Positions 33,780-42,964 of a stretch of 64,000 nt of DNA are shown in pieces. The notes beneath the pieces were generated by a model, which searched no databases, was not told the DNA's origin, and saw nothing but the letters and a program-made list of their open reading frames with translations. Both the position numbers and the translations under genes were made by a program. This DNA comes from Stygiobacter sp043807765 (GTDB lineage: Bacteria; Bacteroidota; Ignavibacteria; Ignavibacteriales; Melioribacteraceae), in the NCBI GenBank assembly GCA_043807765.1, contig JAZDFQ010000059.1:128739-192738 (forward strand). Direction: 5' to 3'. Each line of letters starts with the position of its first letter. Position 1 is the first letter of the stretch.

Positions 33780-36700
33780 TCAAAACTTTGGTGGAATTAA
33801 TTTGTAAACCACCGGAGTTACAACTCGGGAAAGCAAAGTGGAGCTTATCAATCCGCCTATTATGACAATTGCGAGCGGAGAAATCATCGGATTAGTTGAA
33901 AGCGCGATAGGCATTAATCCTCCAATTGCCGTAAGTGATGTTAGAATGATTGGAAGAAATCTAACTTCGCCCGCTTCTCTAATTGCTTCTTCTATTGTTT
34001 TCCCCTGCTGTCTCAGCTGATTTGTAAAATCAACAAGTAAAATTGTGTTCTTAACTTCAATACCCGCAAGGGCTATTAAACCAATAACAGCCACAAACGA
34101 CAATGAATTACCGGTTAGAAGTAAAGCTAGTACCGCACCGACAATTCCAAGAGGAATTACCGATAGAACTATCAAAGTACTTTTGAAAGTTTTGAATTCT
34201 AAAATGAGAACAGCGATAAATAAAAATAGTGTTACAACAATTACAGATGAAAATCCACCAAACGATTCCTTCTGGGATTCCAACTCGCCGCCCATTTCGT
34301 AATGATAGCCAGCCGGAAATACAAAGTTTTCCATTTTTTCGATTACAACGCTGTTTATGTTATCGCTTAAATAACCTTTTTTAACAAAAGCGCTTATAGA
34401 AACAGTTCTAATTTTATCTTTGTGATTAATAGTGAGGGGAGATGATTCCAGCCGAAACGATGCAACCTGTGTTAACGGTATTGCGGTTCCTTGAAGATTA
34501 TTTACATAAAGATTATCGAATGCGTCCATTGAAGTAATATTCTGCTTTTCTTTGGTTATAATAATCTTATAATTATCGCCGGCATCATCTGTCATCTTCC
34601 CGGCTTCTAAGCCGGCAACAGCCAACCTAACAGTTTTATCAATGCTAACAACCGGAATACCAAGCATGGCAGCTTTTTCTTTGTTGATGTCAACATGAAT
34701 GTCGGACTTCAAATTGCTTACCGGATTATTAACATATATCGTTCCTTCGGTATTCTTTAACAAAGCTTCAATCTTTGCCGCGAGAATTCTTAATGAATCT
34801 AAATTTTCTCCAAACAGCCTTACTTCTACCGGTGCAACAACCGGAGGACCTTGCTCAAAGTTTTTCACAAGTACTTTTGCGCCTTCGTACGGAGTCCATC
34901 TCTTCCGGAGTTCATCAATCAACGCAAGCTTTCTTTCTGCACTTGTGTGCTCTTCCAACTGAACAAATACCTGAGCATAGTTAGCTCTCTCGTTCTCTTG
35001 CAACTCATTGTAATAAATCTGTGGATTTCCCTTTCCTACGTTGGATGCAAAGAATTTAATTTCCGAAATAGTTTTTAACTCACGCTCAATTTTTTTAGCA
35101 ATGCTGTTTGTATAATTTATATTGGATTGAAGCGGTGTTGTTATCTCAATCATAAATTGTGGTTTTTCCGAAGCCGGAAACAAACTAAAACCTATAGCGG
35201 GAATAAGCATTAATGAGCTTATAAATATTACAACCGCTATAACTATAGTAACCACCGGTTTGGTCAATGCTTTATCTAATAAACGCGCATAACTTTTATG
35301 AATTAATTTTTTTAATCCGCGCAGAAAAATATTTCCTTCCGGATTTCCGCCGTGCTCTTTCAAAATTCTGCTTGTTAAAAATGGAATAATTGTTAGAGAA
35401 ACAAGCATAGAAGCCAGAACACTTGTAATAACTCCCATCGGCAGGCTTCTAATAAAATCCCCGGAAGAACCCGGCAAAAAAACAAGCGGCAAAAAAGCGA
35501 TTATTAGTGATGCAGTACAGCCAATTACTGCCAGCGTTATTTGATGTGTCGCTTTTATAGTTGCTTCTATTCTTGAGTAACCTTCTCTCATCCACCGCTC
35601 GATATTTTCGACAACAACAATGCTGTCATCAACCAGAAGACCCAGCGCTACAACTAATCCTACAATACTCAGCTGATTAAGTGTGAATCCGAGCGCGTTC
35701 ATTAGAATAATGCCAATCGATAAAGAAAGAGGGATGGAAATCATAACTATTAACGAGGCTCTTCCGCCAAGTGGCAAAAGTGTAATTGCAACAAGCGCGA
35801 TTGCAATAAGAAAATCCAAACCTAAACCGCCCAATCGTTTGTTAACATTATCAGCTTGATCAAAATTGTGAACAAGAGCTATGTTGGAAGGCAAAGCGGA
35901 TTTGAATTTCTCTATTACAGGAAGATATACCTTTTGAGTGGCGGAAATATTTTCTCCCGGTTTCTGAGCTGCTACAACAAACAATGCGCGGTGACCGTTC
36001 ATTCTTGTGATATAATTTTCTTTTTCGAAATCGGAATAGACATTTGCGATGTCTTTAAGCGAAATGTTTTTTCCGTTATAAGAAGAAACAATTGTGTTCT
36101 TTATTTCATCAACGCTTTTATAGTTTCCGCTGGTTTGAATATTGAAAGTTTTGTTTCCCGCATCTATGCTTCCGCCCGGAATATTTATAGACTCGCTCTG
36201 GATAATTCCCAATACGGCATCAAGCGGAACGTGCATCTGCGCCATTTTATCAAAGGCTAATTCAACACGCACTTGTTTGTTTGGTAGCCCGTGAATTTCA
36301 ACATTCTTAAGTTGAGGAAGCTGTTCCAGAGATTCCTTAAAATTCTCGGCATACGTTTTCAATTTTTCATAAGAGGCGTTTTCAGAAACAAGCGCAGATT
36401 GTATAACGTTAACATTCGATGGAAGCCACTTCTGTATTTCGATGCTGTATATATCAGATGGAAGCTGATTACGCGCATTGTTTACTTCGCGCACGACTTC
36501 CTGGTACTTTTCATCTACATCATATTCATGTTTATAGACAACCCAAACAACCGCGAGCCCGTCGCTGATGCTGCTCATTACTTTTTTGATTCCTTCAAGT
36601 GCACTAAGCTTTGCTTCGAGAGGATCAACAACTAACTCTTCCATGTCCTTCGGGCTTGTTCCCGGATAAACAACAATTACCGGAAACTCTGGTGAGCTTA

Positions 36701-36818
36701 GTTCCGGATCTTCGGCTCTTGGCATGTTTAGAATTGTAGTTAATCCCAGAACAATTACCATTACAAAGATTATTAACGTGAACTGAGAATTCTTTACTGC
36801 GTATTCTGATATTTTCAT
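33780..36818 (-). CDS. RND efflux transporter permease
   Basis: A 1012-residue inner-membrane proton-driven pump of the HAE1 or related RND family. It has the RND plan: an N-terminal helix (LIIFVMVIVLGLTTIL), two large periplasmic loops and twelve helices. The paired aspartates of TM4 (LGLLVDDSIVVVENI) are intact, so proton coupling is expected. It works with the adaptor (36827-37873) and TolC (37887-39242) encoded upstream in the same operon and exports small molecules. The substrate cannot be told from sequence. Confidence 0.92.
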   Translation of the reverse strand: MKISEYAVKNSQFTLIIFVMVIVLGLTTILNMPRAEDPELSSPEFPVIVVYPGTSPKDMEELVVDPLEAKLSALEGIKKVMSSISDGLAVVWVVYKHEYDVDEKYQEVVREVNNARNQLPSDIYSIEIQKWLPSNVNVIQSALVSENASYEKLKTYAENFKESLEQLPQLKNVEIHGLPNKQVRVELAFDKMAQMHVPLDAVLGIIQSESINIPGGSIDAGNKTFNIQTSGNYKSVDEIKNTIVSSYNGKNISLKDIANVYSDFEKENYITRMNGHRALFVVAAQKPGENISATQKVYLPVIEKFKSALPSNIALVHNFDQADNVNKRLGGLGLDFLIAIALVAITLLPLGGRASLIVMISIPLSLSIGIILMNALGFTLNQLSIVGLVVALGLLVDDSIVVVENIERWMREGYSRIEATIKATHQITLAVIGCTASLIIAFLPLVFLPGSSGDFIRSLPMGVITSVLASMLVSLTIIPFLTSRILKEHGGNPEGNIFLRGLKKLIHKSYARLLDKALTKPVVTIVIAVVIFISSLMLIPAIGFSLFPASEKPQFMIEITTPLQSNINYTNSIAKKIERELKTISEIKFFASNVGKGNPQIYYNELQENERANYAQVFVQLEEHTSAERKLALIDELRKRWTPYEGAKVLVKNFEQGPPVVAPVEVRLFGENLDSLRILAAKIEALLKNTEGTIYVNNPVSNLKSDIHVDINKEKAAMLGIPVVSIDKTVRLAVAGLEAGKMTDDAGDNYKIIITKEKQNITSMDAFDNLYVNNLQGTAIPLTQVASFRLESSPLTINHKDKIRTVSISAFVKKGYLSDNINSVVIEKMENFVFPAGYHYEMGGELESQKESFGGFSSVIVVTLFLFIAVLILEFKTFKSTLIVLSVIPLGIVGAVLALLLTGNSLSFVAVIGLIALAGIEVKNTILLVDFTNQLRQQGKTIEEAIREAGEVRFLPIILTSLTAIGGLMPIALSTNPMISPLAIVIIGGLISSTLLSRVVTPVVYKLIPPKF

Positions 36819-36826
36819 GGCTATTC

Positions 36827-37873
36827 CTAATTAACAATTCTGATTTTTGAATTATCATTTAAGTAAGCGCTTCCGGAAACGATTAACGAACCGGCATTTT
36901 CCAAACCGGCGGTGATTAGCACTTTGTCTTTTTCGATCTCTGCAATAGTTACCTTTACTTTTTTTGCCGTAGCGTTATCCGTTGTTACAAAAACGTATCC
37001 GCTGTTACCGTCGCCGTCCAGCAAAGCATCAAAAGGAATTTGCCACAAGCTTAGTTTATGTGAAGGTGTAATTTTAGCTTTACCAAACAAGCCGCTTGCA
37101 ATTTTTGTTGAAGCAAGCGATGTAACCTTCAAATCAACAGAAAATGTTCCGGTGTAAGGATCAACACCTTCAGACTTTCGGAAAACGAAAGCAGAAAATT
37201 TATTTGCCGGATATGCGTCAATCTCAACTTCCGCCTTATCGTTTTGTTTAACCGTTGCCCATTCTTTATCGCTTAGAGCTACTTTAAGAAACCAATTCCC
37301 GTTACTTGCCCCATTAGTTTGAATAACCGGCATTCCCGGCGAAACCATTTGTCCTTCGCCAGCAAACTTTTTTAGAACAAATCCATTTTCAAGAGCGCGT
37401 ATTTCAGAGAACTTAAGATTGAATTCGGCAATGTTCAGTTGCTTTGCCGCAACATCAAGCGCAGTTTTGGAATTTTGAAATTGTTCAAGAGTTGCAACGC
37501 TGTCTTTGTATAAATTTGCCGCACGGTTATAATCCCTTAAGGATTTTTCATAACCGGCTTTTGCTTGTTGAACCATTGCGTCTATTTCCGACAAGTTCAA
37601 AGTTGCGAGCAACTGCCCCTTTTTAATTGCATCTCCTTCTTTAACTAGGATTCTGCTGATAACGCCGCCGGTTTTAAACGAGAGATAAGTTTCGTCATCT
37701 GTAGTAAACTGTCCTGATGCAGATATGGAACGGGAAACAAATTCTTTGTTTAGCGGGATTACTTTCACCGGGATTGTTTCTTTGTCAATCAAACCGGTTT
37801 CTTTTTCGCTGCCACCGCAAGCAGCAACTAAAAGAGAAAAAACAATTGTTAGCATGCTTAATATCTTTTTCAT
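36827..37873 (-). CDS. RND periplasmic adaptor (membrane fusion lipoprotein)
   Basis: A 348-residue HlyD/AcrA-type adaptor. The N-terminus is a lipoprotein signal with lipobox LVAAC (Cys at about residue 19). A lipoyl-like hairpin (VKEGDAIKKGQLLATLNLSE ... ALENGFVLKKFAGEGQMVSPGMPVI) brackets a coiled-coil of about 70 residues. Beta-barrel and membrane-proximal domains follow. It bridges the RND permease and TolC. It is 8 bp from the permease gene. Confidence 0.88.
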   Translation of the reverse strand: MKKILSMLTIVFSLLVAACGGSEKETGLIDKETIPVKVIPLNKEFVSRSISASGQFTTDDETYLSFKTGGVISRILVKEGDAIKKGQLLATLNLSEIDAMVQQAKAGYEKSLRDYNRAANLYKDSVATLEQFQNSKTALDVAAKQLNIAEFNLKFSEIRALENGFVLKKFAGEGQMVSPGMPVIQTNGASNGNWFLKVALSDKEWATVKQNDKAEVEIDAYPANKFSAFVFRKSEGVDPYTGTFSVDLKVTSLASTKIASGLFGKAKITPSHKLSLWQIPFDALLDGDGNSGYVFVTTDNATAKKVKVTIAEIEKDKVLITAGLENAGSLIVSGSAYLNDNSKIRIVN

Positions 37874-37886
37874 TTCTAACCTTACG

Positions 37887-39242
37887 TTAATTATTAATTT
37901 TTATTGAGGACGTTTCTCTTTCGTAATTAGCAAGAGCAACCAGCATTTTTAGTTTATTAATATTCACAAGCAGCAAAGCGGAGGTAAGTTGGTTTCTTGC
38001 ATCAACAGTTTCTATGAATGAATTAACGCCTTCCAGATAACCTTTGTCTATCAGCTTGTTATAGCTCTGGGCCGTTTTTAGTTGTTTCTGTGCGGAGACA
38101 TAATTTTGCTTGGCTGTTTGCAATTCGTCTTTTGCGATTGATAAAGCAAGAGAAAGCGCGCTTGTAGTTTTTTGCAATTCCAATTTTGCATCTCGTAAAT
38201 CCAGTTCGGCTGATTCTATCTTATTACTGTTGCGGAATCCCTCGAAGAGCGGAACCTCAAGCTGAACCCCAAATAAATGGTACCGTGATTTTTGATTGTA
38301 TTTCCAATTGCTGTCCTGAGCGCCAAGATCAACAAATCCGCTGATCTTCGGAATCCAAAAGAATTTATTCATGTTCAGCAGCGATTCGTTTATTTCTACT
38401 CCTTGATTAAGCATTTTAATTTCTTCTCTAATAGTCATCAAATCATTCTCAGAATCCGGTGATTCGGCTTCATCAAGAGTAGTTTCAATATTCACAGGCG
38501 AGTCAAGATTCTTGTTCAGCAAAAAGTTGAAATATTTTTTTGCACTTACTGATTTTGTCTCCGCTTCAAGTAGATGCGCTTTCAAATTTTCCATTTCGCT
38601 TTCCGCACGAAGCACGTGCACTTGTAAACCGGAACCGTTTTTTAACAAAGATTCATTAATGCGCTTTGCTTCTTTAGCAAGCTCCATAGTTGAACTGTAA
38701 ATCTTTACTGCGTCTAGAGAACTTAAATAGTTGTAGTAAGCGGTTTTTATTTCTTTCACTAATTCTTTTTTGTACATCTCAACTTTGTACTCTTTAATCT
38801 GCAATTGCCCGTTTTGAATTTGGCGGTTATAAATTATATCTGTGTTAAGGAGCGGCATAGAAGCCCTAATTTTTGCATCGTAGAACTTATTCGGGAAGAA
38901 ACTTTCCTCTACGTTTTGAATCTGCGGAAAGCTATTAGAATTTGTAAGCTGATTTAAGGTTTGATAAACCGGATTCATTAAATCCCCGACAGGAATTGAA
39001 ATGTTTCTTCCCCCTTCTCCATGTGTATAACCCGCAATCAAGGAGACTGACGGGAAAAACAAACTTGTAGCAGACTTTAGTGTGTATTCCGCTTTTTCGT
39101 ACGATATTTTTTTCTGCTGAAGAACAATATTGTTTTTTAATCCTTCTTTGATGTAATCATCAAGAGCGGAACTCGGTTGAGCAAAATTTAACGTTGGAAA
39201 AAACAAGAAAGCCATCAGCGCGATAATATTAGATCGATTCAT
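37887..39242 (-). CDS. TolC-family outer membrane efflux protein
   Basis: A 451-residue protein with a signal peptide (LNFAQ end) and two repeats of long alpha-helical hairpins typical of TolC. The YNRQIQNGQLQIKEYKVEMYKKELVKE helix and the C-terminal TAQSYNKLIDKGYLEGV segment illustrate these. It forms the outer-membrane duct for the RND pump. It is the first gene of the operon and its promoter carries a probable TetR operator. Confidence 0.88.
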   Translation of the reverse strand: MNRSNIIALMAFLFFPTLNFAQPSSALDDYIKEGLKNNIVLQQKKISYEKAEYTLKSATSLFFPSVSLIAGYTHGEGGRNISIPVGDLMNPVYQTLNQLTNSNSFPQIQNVEESFFPNKFYDAKIRASMPLLNTDIIYNRQIQNGQLQIKEYKVEMYKKELVKEIKTAYYNYLSSLDAVKIYSSTMELAKEAKRINESLLKNGSGLQVHVLRAESEMENLKAHLLEAETKSVSAKKYFNFLLNKNLDSPVNIETTLDEAESPDSENDLMTIREEIKMLNQGVEINESLLNMNKFFWIPKISGFVDLGAQDSNWKYNQKSRYHLFGVQLEVPLFEGFRNSNKIESAELDLRDAKLELQKTTSALSLALSIAKDELQTAKQNYVSAQKQLKTAQSYNKLIDKGYLEGVNSFIETVDARNQLTSALLLVNINKLKMLVALANYERETSSIKINN

Positions 39243-39273
39243 TAATACTCCACTTATAATAAACGTTATTAAA

Positions 39274-39302
39274 AATATGTACGGTGTTCACTAATAAGGC
39301 AA
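39274..39302 (-). promoter_or_regulatory. RND operon promoter with TetR operator in the spacer
   Basis: On the minus strand: -35 TTGCCT (39297-39302), 17-bp spacer, -10 CATATT (39274-39279). The motif GTGAACACCGTACAT (39277-39291) occupies the spacer and shares GAACACCGT with the tetR promoter operator. Confidence 0.6.
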
Positions 39303-39308
39303 ATTTTT

Positions 39309-39929
39309 TTATTTGATAAATGTTCGCAAAACGTTTAAGGATTGTTCGAATAAGTTAGCAACATCAAAGCCTTCTCCCTCTTTATCAAAAAGAAGTATTC
39401 TATTTCTAATATGTAGCGAAACCATTCCATGTACAATGGACCAAAATACAAACGACACAGCGTCTAAATCGTCTTTGTCATTAAAGTAACCGGCTTCTTT
39501 ACATTCAATTATATTCTTTCTCAACAGATCGTAAGAGCGGTCGCCGCACTCCCAATGATTGAATTTCTTAATCTTTACACCGGGAGCTCTGGAAATAAAC
39601 ATTAAATCGTAATACTGAGTATTCTCTAAAGCAAAATCTAAATAGGCGCGCCCGTGTGCAATTAAGCGCTCTTTAGGATCGGCAATCTTTTGGGTTTCTA
39701 TTTGATGGCTGTGTAATTCCGCAAACCCAATATTGTGCAGTTCGAAAAATATCTCGTCTTTATCTTCGAAGTAGAGATAAATCGTAGAAGGGCTGTATTC
39801 AATTCTGTCTGCTATTTTGCGAATCGAGACCGAATCATAACCCTCTTCAATAAAGAGAGCCATCGCAGCATCAAGAATGGCTTGCTTCATTTCTTTCTTT
39901 TCTTTTTCTCTTCTTTCCGAGATTCCCAT
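39309..39929 (-). CDS. TetR family transcriptional repressor of the RND operon
   Basis: About 206 residues. The N-terminal helix-turn-helix reads ILDAAMALFIEEGYDSVSIRKIADRIEYSPSTIYLYFEDKDEI, classic for TetR. The C-terminal region (ligand domain) fits the WHG-type subfamily. ATG at 39929 was chosen (AAGG 5 nt upstream) over a TTG 27 bp earlier. It sits upstream of the RND operon on the same strand. Its own promoter and the pump promoter share an operator motif, so it probably represses both until an efflux substrate binds. Confidence 0.85.
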   Translation of the reverse strand: MGISERREKEKKEMKQAILDAAMALFIEEGYDSVSIRKIADRIEYSPSTIYLYFEDKDEIFFELHNIGFAELHSHQIETQKIADPKERLIAHGRAYLDFALENTQYYDLMFISRAPGVKIKKFNHWECGDRSYDLLRKNIIECKEAGYFNDKDDLDAVSFVFWSIVHGMVSLHIRNRILLFDKEGEGFDVANLFEQSLNVLRTFIK

Positions 39930-39952
39930 AAAAACCTTACTTTTGCAACCCA

Positions 39953-39981
39953 ACAATAATGAACACCGTTCATAAAGTCAA
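39953..39981 (-). promoter_or_regulatory. tetR promoter with operator filling the 17-bp spacer
   Basis: Minus strand: -35 TTGACT (39976-39981), spacer of exactly 17 bp, -10 TATTGT (39953-39958). The spacer holds ATGAAC-acc-GTTCAT (39959-39973), a palindrome with perfect 6-bp arms. This is a strong autorepression design. Confidence 0.7.
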
Positions 39982-40001
39982 CAGCATAATTAAAATTATT
40001 T

Positions 40002-40079
40002 GGAAACTCTGGAAACTAATTCTTGACAAACAAGTTTCCGTAAGTTAATTTGGAAACCAGAAAAACTAGAATAGTTTCC
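40002..40079 (+). promoter_or_regulatory. Promoter of the second TetR operon with five GGAAAC/GTTTCC sites
   Basis: GGAAAC occurs at 40002, 40011 and 40052; GTTTCC occurs at 40034 and 40074. They surround a possible promoter: TTGACA (40023-40028), 17 bp, TAATTT (40046-40051). The GTTTCC-N12-GGAAAC pair at 40034-40057 spans the spacer and -10. These are probable binding sites for the TetR encoded just downstream. Confidence 0.55.
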
Positions 40080-40090
40080 GTGAGGTTGAC

Positions 40091-40693
40091 TTGGAAGAGA
40101 AAGAAAAAATTATTGAACTTGCCGAGGAAAGATTTTTTAGAGAGGGATTCTACAAAACCAGAATGGATGATATTGCTTCCGAACTGGGGGTAAGTAAGAA
40201 AACTATCTACAAAATTTTTCCTTCGAAAGAAGAGCTTGTACATAGCATTGCAAAACATTTTATGAATAAAATGAAGGGCAAAATTGTCCCCGTCCTAAAT
40301 ACAGATAAGAATGCAATAGAGAAATTGGAAGAGTTAATTACAGTGCTTGCTAGTGCCACGCAAAGAATGAGTCCAAGAATGTTTGAAGAAATGAAAAGAC
40401 ACCTTCCGACTCTCTGGACAGAGATTGACAATTTTAGAACAGAAATGATGTTTGGCAATCTTACAAAAGTAATTGACCAAGGGAAGCAAGAAGGTTTGTT
40501 CCTCGACTATCCAACCCCGATTATTATGAATATACTGGTTGCTTCCGTTAGGACAATAGTCAATCCGGATTTTATAATAAACAACAACTTCTCGATTCTT
40601 CAAGCAGCGCTTTTTGCGTTTAAGATCATCTTAGGCGGAATAGTTACAGAAAAAGGAAAAGAAGTTTTTGACAAAACAATTAATCAAAGATAG
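40091..40693 (+). CDS. TetR/CecR-like regulator of the ABC exporter operon
   Basis: A 200-residue regulator starting at TTG 40091 (GAGG 6 nt upstream). The HTH is IIELAEERFFREGFYKTRMDDIASELGVSKKTIYKIFPSKEEL. It heads a string of same-strand genes (TolC, adaptor, two ATPases, two permeases). E. coli has the same layout: CecR next to ybhGFSR. Autoregulation through the GGAAAC sites is likely. Confidence 0.82.
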   Translation: MEEKEKIIELAEERFFREGFYKTRMDDIASELGVSKKTIYKIFPSKEELVHSIAKHFMNKMKGKIVPVLNTDKNAIEKLEELITVLASATQRMSPRMFEEMKRHLPTLWTEIDNFRTEMMFGNLTKVIDQGKQEGLFLDYPTPIIMNILVASVRTIVNPDFIINNNFSILQAALFAFKIILGGIVTEKGKEVFDKTINQR

Positions 40694-40696
40694 ATT

Positions 40697-41956
40697 ATGA
40701 AAAAGAGAGTTTTATTTTTATTACTAAGCATAAGTATTGCCTCAACAGCGCAAACAAAGCTAACCTTAAACGAATGCTATGACAGAGCACGCGCGAACTA
40801 TCCTTTAATAAAACAAAAAGAATTTATTGCTAAGAGCAAGGATTTCAGTGTAAGCAATATTTGGCGGGGTTATCTTCCGCAAATTACCATAAGCGGACAG
40901 GCAACTTATCAATCGGATGTAACGAGCTTGCCAATTTCTTTTCCTGGAATTAAAATTGAATCGCTCACGAAAGATCAATACAAAGCAGTTGCAGATGTAA
41001 CTCAGGTAATTTATGATGGCGGGATAATGAGTTCGCAAGCAGAAGTTCAGAAAGCAAGCTCCGAAGCAGACGATCAAAAGATAGAAATAGAATTGCTGCG
41101 GGTTAAAGAGAGAATTAATCAAATCTACTTTGGAATAATTCTTTTGGATGAACAACTAATTCAAACAGAGCTGGTGAAAAAAGATTTATCCGCAAGTCTT
41201 GAAAAACTAAACGCTGCCTTTGCAAACGGTACTGCAACAAAGCCAAACGTAGATGTTCTTAAAGCAGAGCAGTTAAAAGCAGATCAAAGAATTATAGAGA
41301 TAAAATCATCCCGCACGGCTTATCTGGAAATGCTTGGAATGTTCATCAACGAAAAATTGAGCGAAGCTACGTTGCTGCAGCTGCCGGAAAATCAAATAGA
41401 AATTATAAACGCGGAAATTACCCGGCCCGAATTGAAGTTGTATTCATCGCAAGAAAAAATGTTAAACGAACAAAGCGGACTTTCTCTTGCTAAGATATTA
41501 CCTAAAGCAAGTTTGTTTTTCCAGGGCGGCTACGGCAAGCCAACTCTTAATATGTTAAAGAATAATTTCGATTGGTTTTATATAACCGGCGCACGCTTAA
41601 GCTGGTCGCCATCAAATTTATACACCTACGGAAATGAAAGCGAAATAACAGAGCTTAATAAAAAATCTGTAGAAGCTCAGAAAGAAGCATTCTTACTAAA
41701 CACCAAAGTAACGTTGAAACAGCAAAATGCTGAAATAGAAAAACTGAAAGAGCTTATAAAGGTAGATGATGAGATAATTGAAATACGTGTGAGCGTTAAA
41801 CTATCTGCAAAGGCTCAGCTAGAAAACGGTGTGATTACATCAAACGATTTTATTCGCGAGCTGAATGCGGAAGACCAAGCCAGACAAAATTTGGCAATCC
41901 ACAAAGTGCAGCTTATGCTGGCAGAGCAAACATACAGAACAACTTTAGGAAACTAA
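40697..41956 (+). CDS. TolC-family outer membrane protein of the ABC exporter
   Basis: A 419-residue protein with a signal peptide (SIASTAQ) and the helical TolC domain (YDRARANYPLIKQKEFIAKSKD; SLAKILPKASLFFQGGYG; AEDQARQNLAIHKVQLMLAEQTY). It differs clearly from the RND operon TolC. It is 3 bp downstream of the TetR gene and 25 bp upstream of the adaptor, so it is the outer-membrane duct for this pump. Confidence 0.85.
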   Translation: MKKRVLFLLLSISIASTAQTKLTLNECYDRARANYPLIKQKEFIAKSKDFSVSNIWRGYLPQITISGQATYQSDVTSLPISFPGIKIESLTKDQYKAVADVTQVIYDGGIMSSQAEVQKASSEADDQKIEIELLRVKERINQIYFGIILLDEQLIQTELVKKDLSASLEKLNAAFANGTATKPNVDVLKAEQLKADQRIIEIKSSRTAYLEMLGMFINEKLSEATLLQLPENQIEIINAEITRPELKLYSSQEKMLNEQSGLSLAKILPKASLFFQGGYGKPTLNMLKNNFDWFYITGARLSWSPSNLYTYGNESEITELNKKSVEAQKEAFLLNTKVTLKQQNAEIEKLKELIKVDDEIIEIRVSVKLSAKAQLENGVITSNDFIRELNAEDQARQNLAIHKVQLMLAEQTYRTTLGN

Positions 41957-41981
41957 TTTCTAATAAATAATAGATAAGAAA

Positions 41982-42887
41982 ATGAAAGCGATATTTAGCA
42001 AAACAAGTTTGGCTGTTTCATTAGTAGCCGCAACCTTGATTGGCTGCGGAAACGGCAACGGAGAGTTTGATGCAACCGGAACTTTCGAATCTGAAGAGGT
42101 TATTATCTCTTCGGAGGCGACGGGAAAAATAATTGAGCTCAAGTTTGAAGAGGGTTCTCAATTAAAGCAAGGCGAAGTAGCGGCAGTCGTTGATACTGTG
42201 CAACTTTATTTGAGAAAAAAACAACTGGAAGTTTCTGTTAAAGCCGTGCTTAGCAAGCAACCTGATGTTGCGGTTCAGCTGGCGGCACTTAAAGAGCAAA
42301 TAGAAACTGCGGAAATAGAAAAGCGCAGAATTGAAAATCTTGTTAAAGCTAACGCAGCTACAACAAAACAGCTTGATGATGTTAATTCTCAGCTAGATGT
42401 TTTGAATAAACAGTATGAAGCTACAAAATCCAACTTAACAATTACTAAAGCCGGATTGCAGAACGAAACGCTTCCTTTGCAAGCTCAGATTGAACAGATT
42501 CAAGATCAAATTGAAAGAAATGTTGTAAAGAATCCGGTTGACGGAACAGTTTTAACCAGATATGCAAAGCAAAACGAAATCGTAACTGCCGGGAAAGCGC
42601 TTTACAAAATTGCTGATTTATCCGAAATGACTTTGCGAGCTTACGTTAATGGTGATCAGCTTGGGCAAATAAAACTTGGGCAGAAAGTAAAAGTGTTTGT
42701 AGATAAAGGCGAGAGTGAACAAAAAGAAATGAGCGGAGAAATCTATTGGATTGCAGCGAAAGCAGAATTCACCCCAAAGACAATTCAAACAAAAGACGAA
42801 CGGGCTAATTTAGTATATGCAGTCAAAGTAAAAGTTAAGAACGATGGCTATTTGAAAATAGGAATGTATGGAGAAGTGAAATTCTAA
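41982..42887 (+). CDS. HlyD/YbhG-type periplasmic adaptor lipoprotein
   Basis: A 301-residue adaptor with a lipobox LIGC (Cys22). The lipoyl motif is split around a long coiled-coil (ISSEATGKIIELKFEEGSQLKQGEVAAVVD ... NPVDGTVLTRYAKQNEIVTAGKALYKIAD). A beta-barrel domain follows (LRAYVNGDQLGQIKLGQKVKVFVD). Family and position match E. coli YbhG. It is predicted to connect the ABC-2 permeases with the TolC protein. Confidence 0.87.
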   Translation: MKAIFSKTSLAVSLVAATLIGCGNGNGEFDATGTFESEEVIISSEATGKIIELKFEEGSQLKQGEVAAVVDTVQLYLRKKQLEVSVKAVLSKQPDVAVQLAALKEQIETAEIEKRRIENLVKANAATTKQLDDVNSQLDVLNKQYEATKSNLTITKAGLQNETLPLQAQIEQIQDQIERNVVKNPVDGTVLTRYAKQNEIVTAGKALYKIADLSEMTLRAYVNGDQLGQIKLGQKVKVFVDKGESEQKEMSGEIYWIAAKAEFTPKTIQTKDERANLVYAVKVKVKNDGYLKIGMYGEVKF

Positions 42888-42956
42888 CCTTAGCGTTCTC
42901 TGCGTCTTTGCGAGAGAAAGCTTTCTCGCAGAGTCGCCAAGCCGCGAAGAAAAACA
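42888..42956. repeat. Palindromic repeat CTCTGCG...CGCAGAG between adaptor and ATPase genes
   Basis: The gap holds CTCTGCGTCTTTGCGAGAG and its inverted complement CTCGCAGAG; GAGAAAGCTTTCTC (42914-42927) is a perfect palindrome core. This repeat type is common between genes in Bacteroidota. It forms a hairpin inside the operon mRNA. Confidence 0.55.
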
Positions 42957-42964
42957 AACACAAC

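Noticed and set aside
34045..36635. Several plus-strand open frames across the RND permease gene
   Set aside because: Antisense shadows of a fully conserved RND permease; no domains.
42908..42964. N-terminal extension of the first ABC ATPase from TTG 42908
   Set aside because: The extra 19 residues are encoded by the palindromic repeat, and the ABC domain begins just after ATG 42965.
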